A DNA stretch of 61,685 bases from JBMNCR01 sp049366695 (GCA_049366695.1 JBMNCR010000053.1:1-61685), one strand, 5' to 3'; positions 25,765 through 35,164 are shown, numbered from the stretch's first letter. Program-made: numbers and translations. The notes: generated by a model not told the origin, from the letters alone.

Positions 25765-28515
25765 ATGGGATATCAGAGTGAAGCACAGTTAGAAAAACTA
25801 TTGCTCGAACAATTAATAAAACAAGATTATAAAGAAATTAAAATCGCTAATGAGGAAGATTTAGTTAATAACTTTAGAGATCAACTTAATATACATAATA
25901 GAAAAAAGCTACAGGGGATACCATTAACGGATAAAGAATTTGAAAGAATACTACGCTATGTGGAAGGGAAAAGTGTGTTCCAAAGTGCTAAGATTCTTCG
26001 TGATAAATTTGTACTTGAAAGAGAAGACGGGTCAGAAGTATACATAGAATTTTTTGATACAAAACTCTGGTGCAAAAACTTATTTCAAGTAACAACACAA
26101 ACAACGGTGGTGGGAAAATATAAGAACCGTTATGATGTAACACTACTTATTAATGGATTACCCCTTGTTCAAATAGAATTAAAGCGAAGAGGACTTGATT
26201 TAAAAGAAGCCTTTAATCAAATAGAGCGTTATAGAAAACACTCTTATCAAGGGCTCTATAGATATATTCAGGTGTTTGTAGTAAGCAATGGAGTAGATAC
26301 TAAATATTTTGCTAATACAGATAGTGAACTAATGTTTAGCCATACTTTCTTCTGGACAGATGTAAAAAACGAAAGAATAAGTAATCTAAATGAATTTACA
26401 TCTACATTTTTAGAAAAATGTCATATATCAAAAGTCATTGCCCGATATATGGTCATTAACGACACAGATAAAATATTAATGGTAATGAGACCATATCAAA
26501 TATATGGAACAGAGGCTTTAGTAAATAGGGCGTTAGAGACAAATAACAATGGTTATATCTGGCATACAACAGGGAGCGGTAAAACACTTACATCATTTAA
26601 AACGAGTCAAATACTAGCTAATGAATCAAGAATTAAGAAAGTATTCTTCCTTGTAGACCGTAAAGATTTAGATAGTCAAACAATAGCAGAATTTAATAAA
26701 TTTGAAGCAGATTCAGTAGATACAACAGATAAAACTAGTACATTAGTAAAACAAATTAAAGATATAAATAAAACACTTATCATAACAACAATTCAAAAAA
26801 TGTCAAACGCTATTAATTCACCTAAGTATGTTAATATCATGGAAAGTTATAAGGATAAAAAGGTAATATTTATTATAGATGAATGTCACCGTTCACAATT
26901 TGGGGACATGCATAAAGCTATCAATATACATTTTTCAAATGCTCAGTATTTTGGATTTACAGGAACACCACGCTTTGAGGATAATAAAAGCCAAGACGGT
27001 AGAAGTACAGCAGATTTATTTGATAAATGTTTACATCATTATTTAATCAAAGATGCCATAAAAGATAATAATGTATTAGGATTTTCAGTGGAATATATTA
27101 AGACATTTGAAGGGCAATTTGATGAAGAAGATGATACGAAAGTAAAGGCAATTGATACAGATGAAGTATTTATGGATGATGAGAGAATTGGTTTAATAGC
27201 AGAACATATTATTAAGCATCATCATATGAAAACAAGGAATACAGAATATACAGCTATTTTTACAGTCCAGAATATAGAGATGCTAGTAAAATATTATGAT
27301 AAATTTAAAGAATTAGAACATAACCTTAAGATAGCTGGTATCTTTACATTTGGAGCTAATGAAAATAGTGAGGGAAAAGATGAACATTCTAGGGACAGTC
27401 TAGAAAGAATGATTGAGGATTATAATAATATGTTTGATACCAATTACTCTACAGATACCTTTCCTAACTATTTTTCAGATGTATCAAAAAAAGTTAAAAA
27501 TGCTAGAATAGATATTCTGCTTGTGGTGAATATGTTTTTAACGGGATTTGATAGTAAAACATTAAACACTCTATATGTAGATAAAAACTTAAAATATCAT
27601 GACTTAATTCAAGCTTTTTCTAGGACAAATAGAGTTCAAAAGTCTACAAAACCCTATGGGAATATTGTGTGCTATAGAAATTTAAAGAAAAATACAGATA
27701 AAGCTATACGTTTGTTTTCAAAAACCGATAGTGTAGATACAGTACTTATGAATACTTATGGTGAGTACCTAAAAATGTTTAAAGAAGCACTGAATAACTT
27801 GTATAAAATAGCACCTGTTCCTAATTTCGTCGATGATTTACAAAGTGAAGAAGAGAAGAAAGGGTTTATTATCGCCTTTAGAGAATTAACAAAGATACTT
27901 CAAAAACTACAGACATTTACTGAATTTGAATTTACCGAAGATAAGCTAGGCATAAGCCAACAAAAATATCAAGATTTCAAAAGTAAATATTTCTTATTGT
28001 ATGATGAGTTAAAAGGCACTGACTATGAAAAGGTATCTGTCCTAGCAGATATAGATTTTGCCATTGAGCTAATGCACACAGATAAAATAAATGTAAGCTA
28101 TATTATGAATTTAATTAGAGACATTGATTTAAGTAATAAAGAAAAACGTGAAAAAGATGTAAAGCATATTATGAAAGAACTTGACCGAGCAGATAATGAA
28201 GAATTAAGATTAAAGGTAGATCTATTAAAATCCTTCTTAGAAAAAGTTGTTCCAAACTTAAGTCCAGAGGATTCTATAGATGATGCTTATACACAATATG
28301 AAAATGCACAAAGAAAAGAAGAAATACAACAATTTGCCTATGAGATAGGTATAGAAGAAGATATGGTAAAAGAATATGTTTCCGAATACGAGTATTCAAG
28401 ACTTGTAAATCATAAAGAGATAAGTGATGCTATAACAGCACCTTTCCTAGAGAAGAAAAAAATAGTTAATAAGATTAAAGATTTTATATATGAGCATGTT
28501 ACTAAATACGAATAA
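25765..28515 (+). CDS. hsdR: type I restriction enzyme, R (motor-nuclease) subunit
   Basis: A 916-residue HsdR. Order: N-terminal PD-(D/E)xK nuclease (Asp in NRYDVTLLING, Glu-x-Lys in VQIELKRRG, about residues 125-145), superfamily 2 motor (Walker A TTGSGKT about 270, DECH box about 370, FTGTPRF, second RecA lobe with LTGFDSKTLN and QAFSRTNR), then a helical C-terminus that docks on HsdM. Start 25765 follows TGGGGGA; 25753 would translate that site. All catalytic residues appear intact, so the enzyme should be active with HsdM and HsdS. Confidence 0.95.
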   Translation: MGYQSEAQLEKLLLEQLIKQDYKEIKIANEEDLVNNFRDQLNIHNRKKLQGIPLTDKEFERILRYVEGKSVFQSAKILRDKFVLEREDGSEVYIEFFDTKLWCKNLFQVTTQTTVVGKYKNRYDVTLLINGLPLVQIELKRRGLDLKEAFNQIERYRKHSYQGLYRYIQVFVVSNGVDTKYFANTDSELMFSHTFFWTDVKNERISNLNEFTSTFLEKCHISKVIARYMVINDTDKILMVMRPYQIYGTEALVNRALETNNNGYIWHTTGSGKTLTSFKTSQILANESRIKKVFFLVDRKDLDSQTIAEFNKFEADSVDTTDKTSTLVKQIKDINKTLIITTIQKMSNAINSPKYVNIMESYKDKKVIFIIDECHRSQFGDMHKAINIHFSNAQYFGFTGTPRFEDNKSQDGRSTADLFDKCLHHYLIKDAIKDNNVLGFSVEYIKTFEGQFDEEDDTKVKAIDTDEVFMDDERIGLIAEHIIKHHHMKTRNTEYTAIFTVQNIEMLVKYYDKFKELEHNLKIAGIFTFGANENSEGKDEHSRDSLERMIEDYNNMFDTNYSTDTFPNYFSDVSKKVKNARIDILLVVNMFLTGFDSKTLNTLYVDKNLKYHDLIQAFSRTNRVQKSTKPYGNIVCYRNLKKNTDKAIRLFSKTDSVDTVLMNTYGEYLKMFKEALNNLYKIAPVPNFVDDLQSEEEKKGFIIAFRELTKILQKLQTFTEFEFTEDKLGISQQKYQDFKSKYFLLYDELKGTDYEKVSVLADIDFAIELMHTDKINVSYIMNLIRDIDLSNKEKREKDVKHIMKELDRADNEELRLKVDLLKSFLEKVVPNLSPEDSIDDAYTQYENAQRKEEIQQFAYEIGIEEDMVKEYVSEYEYSRLVNHKEISDAITAPFLEKKKIVNKIKDFIYEHVTKYE

Positions 28516-28664
28516 ATCAGATTGTTGAAATTCCCCCCAATTTCTGAGTCGATACTTCAATTGCAAAGTAGAAAGTTGGAAAGTCGGAAAGTGGAAAGGA
28601 AAAGATTCAAAGATATTTTTTATTACCTTACATTAAAACGTTGAAATATTGAAGGAGGACATAT
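28516..28664. repeat. short GAAAGT tandem tract between hsdR and hsdM
   Basis: Around 28568-28600 the sequence repeats GTTGGAAAGTCGGAAAGTGGAAAGG, three imperfect units of 8-9 nt (G-GAAAGT). The rest is leader before the hsdM ribosome site GAAGGAGGACA. A unit-number change here could not alter a protein, only the message. Confidence 0.45.
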
Positions 28665-30209
28665 ATGTCAGTAAGTCAAAAACAAAGGGAACAACAAGCA
28701 CATTTACATACTAGATTATGGGCTATAGCCAACGATCTAAGGGGTAATATGGAAGCAAATGAATTTAAAAACTATATATTAGGTCTTATCTTCTATCGCT
28801 ATTTATCAGAAAAAGTTGAAAGTAGGGTAATGCATTTACTAGAAGAAGATAAAATAACATATACAGAAGCTTGGGAGAATGAAGAGTACAAAGAAGCCCT
28901 ACAAGAAGAACTATTAAATGAAATCGGATATTTTATAGAGCCGAAATATCTATTCTCATCACTGATGAAATCTATAGAAGAGGGAAATTTCGATGTAGAA
29001 ATGCTTCAAGGAGCTATTAATGATATTACCGAGTCAACTATTGGACATGTAAGCCAAGATGATTTTGACCACTTGTTTGATGATATGGACTTAACGTCAA
29101 CTAAATTAGGAAAGGATGTTAAGAGTCGATCAAAGTTACTTGCAAAGGTAATGGGAAATATATCAGAGATTTCATTTATGCATGATGATACAGAGATAGA
29201 TGTACTAGGAGATGCCTATGAATATCTAATATCTCAATTTGCAGCCAACGCAGGTAAAAAGGCAGGAGAATTTTATACACCACAACAAGTATCAAAAATA
29301 CTAGCTAAAATAGTTACTATAGGTAAAAAAGACTTAAAGAGTGTATATGACCCAACATGTGGTTCTGGCTCATTGCTTCTTCGAGTATCAAAAGAAGCAG
29401 ACGTCCGTAAGTTTTATGGACAAGAATTAACATCAACCACTTACAATCTAGCTCGTATGAATATGTTACTACACGATGTATCTTACCAAAACTTTGATAT
29501 AGTAAATGACAATACCCTAGAGCATCCAAGACATTTGGGAATGACCTTTGAAGCAATAGTAGCAAATCCGCCATATAGTGCAAAATGGAGTGCTGATAAT
29601 AAGTTCTTAGATGACGAAAGATTTAGTGCCTATGGCAAATTAGCACCAAAATCAAAGGCAGATTTTGCATTTATACAACACATGATATATCAGCTAGATG
29701 ATAAAGGTACCATGGCAGTAGTATTACCCCATGGAGTATTATTTAGAGGAGCCGCAGAAGGAGTAATAAGAAAATATCTAATAGAAGAAAAGAACTACCT
29801 AGACGCAGTAATAGGACTACCAGCTAATATATTCTTTGGTACATCAATACCTACAGTAATATTAGTGTTTAAAAAGTGCCGAGAAAATAGCGGAAATGTA
29901 CTGTTTATAGATGCCTCAAATGAATTTGAAAAGGGCAAAAATCAAAATGTACTTAGAGATAGTGATGTAGAAAAGATAATAAGAACATATATAGATAGAC
30001 AAACAGTAGAAAAATACGCCTATGTAGCAACATTAGATGAAATAAAAGAAAATGATTATAACCTTAATATACCAAGATATGTAGATACCTTTGAAGAAGA
30101 AGAACCAATAGATATTGAAGAAGTACAAGAAAATATTCAGAGACTAGATGAAGAAATTGCAGAAATAGATAAAGAGTTAGAACAATATCTAAAAGAACTG
30201 GGAATGTAG
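28665..30209 (+). CDS. hsdM: type I DNA methyltransferase, M subunit
   Basis: A 514-residue N6-adenine methyltransferase. An N-terminal helical domain (ANDLRGNMEANEFKNYILGLIFYRYLSEK) precedes a Rossmann domain with the AdoMet motif DPTCGSGSLL (about residue 228) and the catalytic NPPY motif (ANPPYSAKW, about 302). The acidic coiled C-terminus (EIAEIDKELEQYLKELGM) contacts HsdS. It protects host DNA and forms the recognition complex M2S1. Confidence 0.96.
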   Translation: MSVSQKQREQQAHLHTRLWAIANDLRGNMEANEFKNYILGLIFYRYLSEKVESRVMHLLEEDKITYTEAWENEEYKEALQEELLNEIGYFIEPKYLFSSLMKSIEEGNFDVEMLQGAINDITESTIGHVSQDDFDHLFDDMDLTSTKLGKDVKSRSKLLAKVMGNISEISFMHDDTEIDVLGDAYEYLISQFAANAGKKAGEFYTPQQVSKILAKIVTIGKKDLKSVYDPTCGSGSLLLRVSKEADVRKFYGQELTSTTYNLARMNMLLHDVSYQNFDIVNDNTLEHPRHLGMTFEAIVANPPYSAKWSADNKFLDDERFSAYGKLAPKSKADFAFIQHMIYQLDDKGTMAVVLPHGVLFRGAAEGVIRKYLIEEKNYLDAVIGLPANIFFGTSIPTVILVFKKCRENSGNVLFIDASNEFEKGKNQNVLRDSDVEKIIRTYIDRQTVEKYAYVATLDEIKENDYNLNIPRYVDTFEEEEPIDIEEVQENIQRLDEEIAEIDKELEQYLKELGM

Positions 30210-30224
30210 GAAGGAGGTAAAAAT

Positions 30225-31433
30225 ATGAAAAAAGTACCAAAACTACGATTTCCAGAGTTTGAAGGGGAATGGGAAGAGAAAGAGTTAAAGGAAGTAGTGA
30301 ATGGGTTTGAATATGGCATGAATGCAGCATCTAAAGACTTTGATGGGGTAAACAAGTATATAAGAATTACAGATATTAATCATACAGATAATAAATATGA
30401 TTATTCGAATGTTGTTTCACCGGATGCAGAGTTAGATGGAAAGTATTTGGTAAAAGAAAATGATATATTATTGGCAAGAACAGGAGCAAGTACAGGAAAA
30501 ACCTATTTGTATAATAAGATGGACAGAGTTCTTTATTTTGCAGGATTTTTAATTCGAGCTAATATAAACAAAAAATACAATTCAAAATTTGTTTTTCAAC
30601 AAACATTGACTGAAAAATATAATAAATGGGTAAAAATAACCTCTATGCGATCGGGGCAACCTGGTATTAATTCACAAGAGTATGCATCATATTCCTTTTA
30701 CTGCCCTAAAATAAAAGAACAGGAAAAAATAGCTTCCTTCTTTTCATTAATTGATAAAAAAATTCAAAATCAACAGGAGAAGATTGAAACTCTAGAAGAA
30801 TATAAAAAAGGTATGATACAGAAGATTTTTTCCCAGGAGATTAGGTTTAAGGATGAGAATGGGGAGGAGTTTCCAGAGTGGGAAGAGTGTATCCTTGATG
30901 AGATATTGATAGATAATAAGCATCCAGTTGCAAAACCCAAAAATGGATATGAGAGATTAGGATTAAGGAGTCATTGTAAAGGAACATTCCATCAATATAT
31001 TGAAGATGAGAATAGTATTAGTGTTGATACTTTATACAGAGTTGAATGTAATAATTTAATTGTTAATATTACCTTTGCTTGGGAACATGCAATTGCAATA
31101 ACGACAATTGAAGATGAAGGAAAACTTGTTTCACATAGATTTCCAACTTATAGATTTGTTAATGGCATAAGTCCAATTTTTATGAAGTATTTAATCTCTA
31201 GAAAGCGATTTAAATACGATATGGGAGTTGCATCTCCAGGAGGTGCTGGTAGAAATAGAGTATTAAATACGAAACTATTTAAACAAATACCTATTATTAT
31301 ACCTAATATTAAAGAACAAGAGAAAATAGGAGATTTTTTATCGAGATTAAACAAAAAAGTTGAAATAGAAAAGCAAAAATTGGAACACTTAAAGGTAGTT
31401 AAAAAGGGTTTGCTTCAACAAATGTTTTTATAA
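30225..31433 (+). CDS. hsdS: type I restriction-modification specificity subunit
   Basis: A 402-residue HsdS with two target recognition domains. The half-repeats begin KLRFPEFEGEWEEKEL (residue 6) and IRFKDENGEEFPEWEEC (about 205), and end with conserved coiled coils KEQEKIASFFSLIDKKI (about 165) and KEQEKIGDFLSRLNKKV (about 365). Full length and intact, so a bipartite target site is expected, one half per domain. The target sequence cannot be read from the protein. No second or inverted hsdS copy was seen, so no shufflon. Confidence 0.95.
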   Translation: MKKVPKLRFPEFEGEWEEKELKEVVNGFEYGMNAASKDFDGVNKYIRITDINHTDNKYDYSNVVSPDAELDGKYLVKENDILLARTGASTGKTYLYNKMDRVLYFAGFLIRANINKKYNSKFVFQQTLTEKYNKWVKITSMRSGQPGINSQEYASYSFYCPKIKEQEKIASFFSLIDKKIQNQQEKIETLEEYKKGMIQKIFSQEIRFKDENGEEFPEWEECILDEILIDNKHPVAKPKNGYERLGLRSHCKGTFHQYIEDENSISVDTLYRVECNNLIVNITFAWEHAIAITTIEDEGKLVSHRFPTYRFVNGISPIFMKYLISRKRFKYDMGVASPGGAGRNRVLNTKLFKQIPIIIPNIKEQEKIGDFLSRLNKKVEIEKQKLEHLKVVKKGLLQQMFL

Positions 31434-31511
31434 ATATAGTTGATAGTAGTTAGATAGTTGGTTACCCATGGCTTTCATTTGGAGTAATGAAATTTGTTCA
31501 TACGAACAAGT

Positions 31512-31692
31512 GAAATACTCTAACGAGTATGCAATTGTATATGGCAAGAGTGTCAAAGATACATAACAAACTACTTTCACACCCTAAATAAAATATGTTA
31601 GCATATGCAAAAGAAGGAATACCCCCAACAAACAATTGTTTAACTACTACTACACTATTGCTTAACAATCGCTAAACTATCGTTAGAAATAG
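31512..31692. repeat. dispersed hairpin-rich repeat, unit 1
   Basis: About 180 nt related to 32190-32330. Matching blocks are GAAATACT...GAGTATG-AATTG-TATGG, GCATATG-AAAAGAAGGAATAC, and AATTGTTTAACTACT-CTACACTATTG-TTAACAAT. Each unit has small dyads, here ATACTC/GAGTAT and, just upstream, TTGTTC/GAACAA. The two units bracket the small membrane gene. Confidence 0.6.
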
Positions 31693-31703
31693 AGGTGAAA
31701 AAA

Positions 31704-32015
31704 TTGAAACAACTTATATCATTAATACCAATATTATTAGGTTCATTTATTTATATTGGAATTGGTATCTACGCAATTAAGAAAAAAACTCCAATGCATT
31801 TTTGGGCTGGTACTACTGTTAAGTCAGAAGAGATAACAGACATAGAAGCATATAATAAAGCTAATGGGATTATGTGGATAGTATTTGGAATTGCCTTTTT
31901 TATTTCTTATTTCTTTGGAAGTATATTTTTTATATTAACAGTTATATTTGGATTGATAATAATGATGATTGTTTATAAAAAAATATATGACAAATATAGA
32001 GTGAAAGAAAACTAA
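31704..32015 (+). CDS. small three-helix membrane protein, intact copy
   Basis: A 103-residue protein with membrane segments at about 3-23, 57-77 and 78-95. A conserved-looking stretch KKKTPMHFWAGTTVKSEEITDIEAYNKANGIMW links helices 1 and 2; it recalls the loop in SdpI-like/DUF3784-type proteins, but I am not sure of the family. The start is TTG at 31704: AGAGGTG lies 7 nt upstream, and the paralogue at 35440 has ATG at the same codon. It lies between two copies of a hairpin-rich repeat after the restriction operon. In the SdpI family such proteins confer immunity to a toxin; here that is only a guess. Confidence 0.75.
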   Translation: MKQLISLIPILLGSFIYIGIGIYAIKKKTPMHFWAGTTVKSEEITDIEAYNKANGIMWIVFGIAFFISYFFGSIFFILTVIFGLIIMMIVYKKIYDKYRVKEN

Positions 32016-32189
32016 TATGCATTCCTTTTGGGTAGTTTGTCAAGAATAGTCAAGCATTGGCTGCTCCGGTAGTTCTCTGGGGTTAGAGACCTTCTTTAAT
32101 TACCATTCCAAGACTCTTTGCTAAGCTCAGAGTGACTGGGAAATAGTTGGTTTGTTGGTTAGGTTTTTAAAGTATTCCTTAAGGGGAAT

Positions 32190-32330
32190 GAAATACTATT
32201 AAATGAGTATGAAATTGCCTATGGAAATGAAATATGCTTTGCAGCATATGAAAAAGAAGGAATACTCCGATAAATAATTGTTTAACTACTGCTACACTAT
32301 TGTTTAACAATTGACTATCGTTAAATATAG
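32190..32330. repeat. dispersed hairpin-rich repeat, unit 2
   Basis: A shorter relative of 31512-31692. Dyads here include ATATGC/GCATAT (about 32232-32249). Between the small membrane gene and this unit (32016-32189) I see no gene. Confidence 0.55.
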
Positions 32331-32334
32331 AATA

Positions 32335-32363
32335 TTGTTTTTTATGACAAAAAAGCGTATAAT
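32335..32363 (+). promoter_or_regulatory. nucleotidyltransferase promoter, shared block
   Basis: TTGTTT (32335-32340), 17 nt, TATAAT (32358-32363), then TGGATAATATTACATAT (32369-32385), as in front of hsdR. Confidence 0.7.
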
Positions 32364-32412
32364 TCAATTGGATAATATTACATATATTTGCATCAGGTAG
32401 GAGAAGAAAAGT

Positions 32413-33138
32413 ATGAAAAAAACTATTCCCCAAAATAATGTTAGTGTAGATTATTATAAAATATTAGAATGTTTTACTAAACTATTAAAAGAAAAGCAAA
32501 AAAATAATATTATAAGTATATTTTTGACAGGAAGTTTTGCTCGAGGAGATGCAAATGATTCATCAGATTTAGATGTTTGGTGTATTTTTGAATACGTAGA
32601 TACAAAAGTGCTGTTTGATGTTGGTGATTTAGCTCAAATATTGCCTGTTTCATATAATAAACTTGAGGTAAATTCTCAATGCTTTTCTTTGGAAGAAATT
32701 AATAGTAATTATTTTTCTAATTGGATTGAAGAACCAGTTATAATTTTAGAAGCTGTGCTTTTATATGGAGAAGATTTATTTAAAAACAATGTTTCAGTAT
32801 CAGAACTTAAACTGATATATAAAAGATATTTAGTAGATATATTAATGAGTATAAGACATTATATTTCTGTGGATGAACCAAAAGAAAAGCTAACCTATCA
32901 TAAAATTAGAACATATATATTAAAGCCTTTGATGTTTCCATTAAGATTGGAAAGGTATTGTGTATTAGGAAATTACCCTACTACTAATATTGAACTATTA
33001 GAATCTTATGAAGGTAGAATGCATAAAATAGTTAAATATTTTCTTGATGAAGAGAAATTCAATAAGGATATTAATAGGAATCATAGAGAAGTATTATCTA
33101 TAATGCATGATTCGATTTTAGAAATAATTAATGAGTAA
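32413..33138 (+). CDS. nucleotidyltransferase-domain protein
   Basis: A 241-residue protein with a polymerase-beta-type nucleotidyltransferase signature: FLTGSFARGDANDSSDLDVW, that is GS-x10-D-x-D, with both metal aspartates. The C-terminal half is helical (YHKIRTYILKPLMFPLRLERY...), like substrate- or HEPN-like domains seen in aminoglycoside nucleotidyltransferases and MNT-type toxin-antitoxin proteins. No HEPN partner with an RxxxxH motif is adjacent. Ribosome site GTAGGAGAAGAAAA. Its promoter copies that of hsdR, so it probably belongs functionally to the defence island. Substrate unknown. Confidence 0.8.
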   Translation: MKKTIPQNNVSVDYYKILECFTKLLKEKQKNNIISIFLTGSFARGDANDSSDLDVWCIFEYVDTKVLFDVGDLAQILPVSYNKLEVNSQCFSLEEINSNYFSNWIEEPVIILEAVLLYGEDLFKNNVSVSELKLIYKRYLVDILMSIRHYISVDEPKEKLTYHKIRTYILKPLMFPLRLERYCVLGNYPTTNIELLESYEGRMHKIVKYFLDEEKFNKDINRNHREVLSIMHDSILEIINE

Positions 33139-33152
33139 CTTATAAAAAGAAA

Positions 33153-33290
33153 GTGGGGACGTCAGGATGTGTGAAATCACAAAACTCAAGATCCAAAACC
33201 TCAATATATAGATTGATTTAATATTATATCTCTATATAAAGTATATTTATAAAATGAAAAATACATTTTCACGCATTCTGACGTCCTCGC
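33153..33290. mobile_element. MITE-like inverted-repeat element, about 138 bp
   Basis: Terminal arms of about 25 nt: GTGGGGACGTCAGGATGTG at the left matches the complement of the right end (GCGAGGACGTCAGAATGCG), with GGACGTCAG / CTGACGTCC exact. Inner dyad TATATAGA/TCTATATA makes the whole element one long hairpin. No coding capacity. Flanks show no clear target duplication beyond AA. It lies between two converging genes, where it may also stop transcription. Confidence 0.6.
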
Positions 33291-33300
33291 AAGATTCTGT

Positions 33301-34401
33301 TTACTCCGAAAGGTTCGTTACAACACCTGCAACCCATACACTTTTAATACTTCTTATTGCAGAGATTTTAGCAGTAGGGTCTCCGTTAACTAAGATCAAA
33401 TCAGCTCTTTTTCCTACTTCTATGACACCCCTATCAGCAAAATCAAAAATCCGCGCTGGACTGCTTGTAGCACTTTGCAAAGCTTCTATTTGTGAAAGAC
33501 CGGCATCAACCAATAATTCAAGTTCATCAAAAATGCTACTTCCGTAGGTAACACATACAGGTGTGGTGGGATCATTCATATTTGAATCTGTTCCGCAAAG
33601 TATTGTTGCATTTGAATTATATAATGAGGCAGCTGTTTTTCGTAGATTTTTGTATTTAACAGGTAGCCATTTATTTTTGGATTTAATCAGCTCAACTATT
33701 CCTTTCATAACATATAAAGTAGGAATGGATACTAATTTTTTCCCGGTTATAATCTCAACAGTTTTTTTTGATAAAGGTTTCGCTACGGGCACATGCGTTA
33801 ATATGTCAACGCCAGCCTTTATTGCCGTCTTAAATCCGTTTTCTGAAACAACATGAGAAATTACCAATTTATCGTGATTATGCGCTTCATTAGTGATGCC
33901 CTTTAAAATATTTTCAGGGAATTCCACTCCGTCATTAAGGCCAATATCTTCAATTATCACTTTGATATATCTCGCACCCTCAGCCACCTGTTCTTTCACA
34001 AAGCGCACACTATCTTCAACATCACTTACAATAGAACTTTCACTAAAGCCCATCTTTATCGCTAGCTTACTGTTTGGCGCAAAAGCAGGGCTGTAAGAAG
34101 TGAAAATATCTGGAAGTCCAGTTTTGTTTTTTAATTGATTGATAGCATTCGGCGAACGCGTACCCATATCTAACATCGTTGTCACGCCATTATTGACCGC
34201 GAGTTTTAAGTTTGCTATATCATAAAGATGAACGTGTGAATCTATCAATCCGGGCAATAGGGTGCACCCTGTTCCGTCCACTATATTACTGCCCATCGTG
34301 GGAGAATCCACAATTATCCCATTGTCAATTGCGATATCTGCAGAATCAATCACCCTCTCGCCGTCAAAAACTCTCGCATTTTTAATTATTGTACCAGTCA
34401 T
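33301..34401 (-). CDS. metal-dependent amidohydrolase
   Basis: A 366-residue amidohydrolase-superfamily enzyme. Metal and catalytic positions: HVH in LPGLIDSHVHLYD, the bridging Lys in ARYIKVIIED, His in KLVISHVVSE, His in DILTHVPVAK and Asp in LCGTDSNMND. The small beta domain is split between the termini (TIIKNARVFDGE; GKRADLILVNGDP). The layout is that of imidazolonepropionase/prolidase-like members; the substrate is unknown. Start is ATG 34401 after GGAGG, although a GTG lies 6 nt upstream. The gene is visibly richer in G+C than its neighbours, a sign of transfer. It is divergent from a TetR regulator. Confidence 0.85.
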   Translation of the reverse strand: MTGTIIKNARVFDGERVIDSADIAIDNGIIVDSPTMGSNIVDGTGCTLLPGLIDSHVHLYDIANLKLAVNNGVTTMLDMGTRSPNAINQLKNKTGLPDIFTSYSPAFAPNSKLAIKMGFSESSIVSDVEDSVRFVKEQVAEGARYIKVIIEDIGLNDGVEFPENILKGITNEAHNHDKLVISHVVSENGFKTAIKAGVDILTHVPVAKPLSKKTVEIITGKKLVSIPTLYVMKGIVELIKSKNKWLPVKYKNLRKTAASLYNSNATILCGTDSNMNDPTTPVCVTYGSSIFDELELLVDAGLSQIEALQSATSSPARIFDFADRGVIEVGKRADLILVNGDPTAKISAIRSIKSVWVAGVVTNLSE

Positions 34402-34446
34402 ACTCACTAACCTCCACAGTTTTAAATTTAATAATCGCTTTGCACA

Positions 34447-34543
34447 TTAACATGCAGAGTGTTGATTATTGTTCTTTTTTCGATTATACTATATTTAAGG
34501 TATTAGTATCAATAATCAATATTATGTTGAGTGTATATTAACA
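34447..34543. promoter_or_regulatory. amidohydrolase/TetR intergenic operators
   Basis: Two dyads of the form TTAACA-N7-TGTTGA (34447-34465) and TGTTGA-N7-TTAACA (34525-34543), plus an inverted pair TTGATTATTG (34462-34471) / CAATAATCAA (34510-34519). Such paired sites between divergent genes fit binding by the adjacent TetR protein. Confidence 0.55.
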
Positions 34544-34594
34544 TACATTCCAAAGATTTTTGTTCTATAAAATAAAAGATAGGTAGGAGTAGTC

Positions 34595-35164
34595 ATGAAT
34601 AACAAAGGACGAGAAGACAAGCGAATCCGTAGAAGTAAAAAAATTATAACACTTACATTTATAGATTTAATGAAAAAAAAGGACATAAGAAACATTACCG
34701 TAACGGATATTGCGAAAGCAGCAGATATAAATAGAGGGACTTTTTATTCCCACTATACAGACGTTTTTGATTTAATAAATAAATTGGAAGATGAACATAT
34801 TGATTTATGTGCAGAATCAATACGTTCAACTTTGGAAAAAGGCAATAATGATTCATACGTTATTATAAATAGCTTAATTTCTTATATAGAAGATAACTAT
34901 GATATTTACAAAACTTTATTCCAAAGTTCCATTAGTACGGAATTTGAGAAAAAACTTCAATGCTTAATAATAAATACTGGATTTATGATACAGAACAAGA
35001 GAAAAGATACTCCTTATAATCGCTTTGTTTTATCTTTCATTGCAAATGGAATTACAGGTGCAATGAAAAAATGGATTACAGAAGAAAATTCAGGAATTGG
35101 CAAAGAAGACGTAATTAATATGCTAAATGATATAATACACAGAACAGTTTCTGCTCTTAGATAA
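34595..35164 (+). CDS. TetR-family regulator, divergent from the amidohydrolase
   Basis: A 189-residue regulator with N-terminal HTH: NITVTDIAKAADINRGTFYSHYTDVFDLINKLEDE (about residues 33-68), with the TFYSHY recognition helix. The C-terminal ligand domain ends FIANGITGAMKKWITEE, as in the DhaS/TetR_C-type subgroup. Ribosome site AGGTAGGAGTAG. Most likely represses the amidohydrolase; the inducer may be that enzyme's substrate. From 35165 to 35439 I see no gene. Confidence 0.85.
   Translation: MNNKGREDKRIRRSKKIITLTFIDLMKKKDIRNITVTDIAKAADINRGTFYSHYTDVFDLINKLEDEHIDLCAESIRSTLEKGNNDSYVIINSLISYIEDNYDIYKTLFQSSISTEFEKKLQCLIINTGFMIQNKRKDTPYNRFVLSFIANGITGAMKKWITEENSGIGKEDVINMLNDIIHRTVSALR

Noticed and set aside
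30225..31433. Phase-variable hsdS shufflon
   Set aside because: Internal half-repeats are those of any HsdS; no second hsdS, recombinase or inverted copy is in the window.
32413..33138. MNT-HEPN toxin-antitoxin pair
   Set aside because: The nucleotidyltransferase motif is present, but no HEPN protein with RxxxxH is next to it, and at 241 residues it is longer than typical MNT antitoxins.
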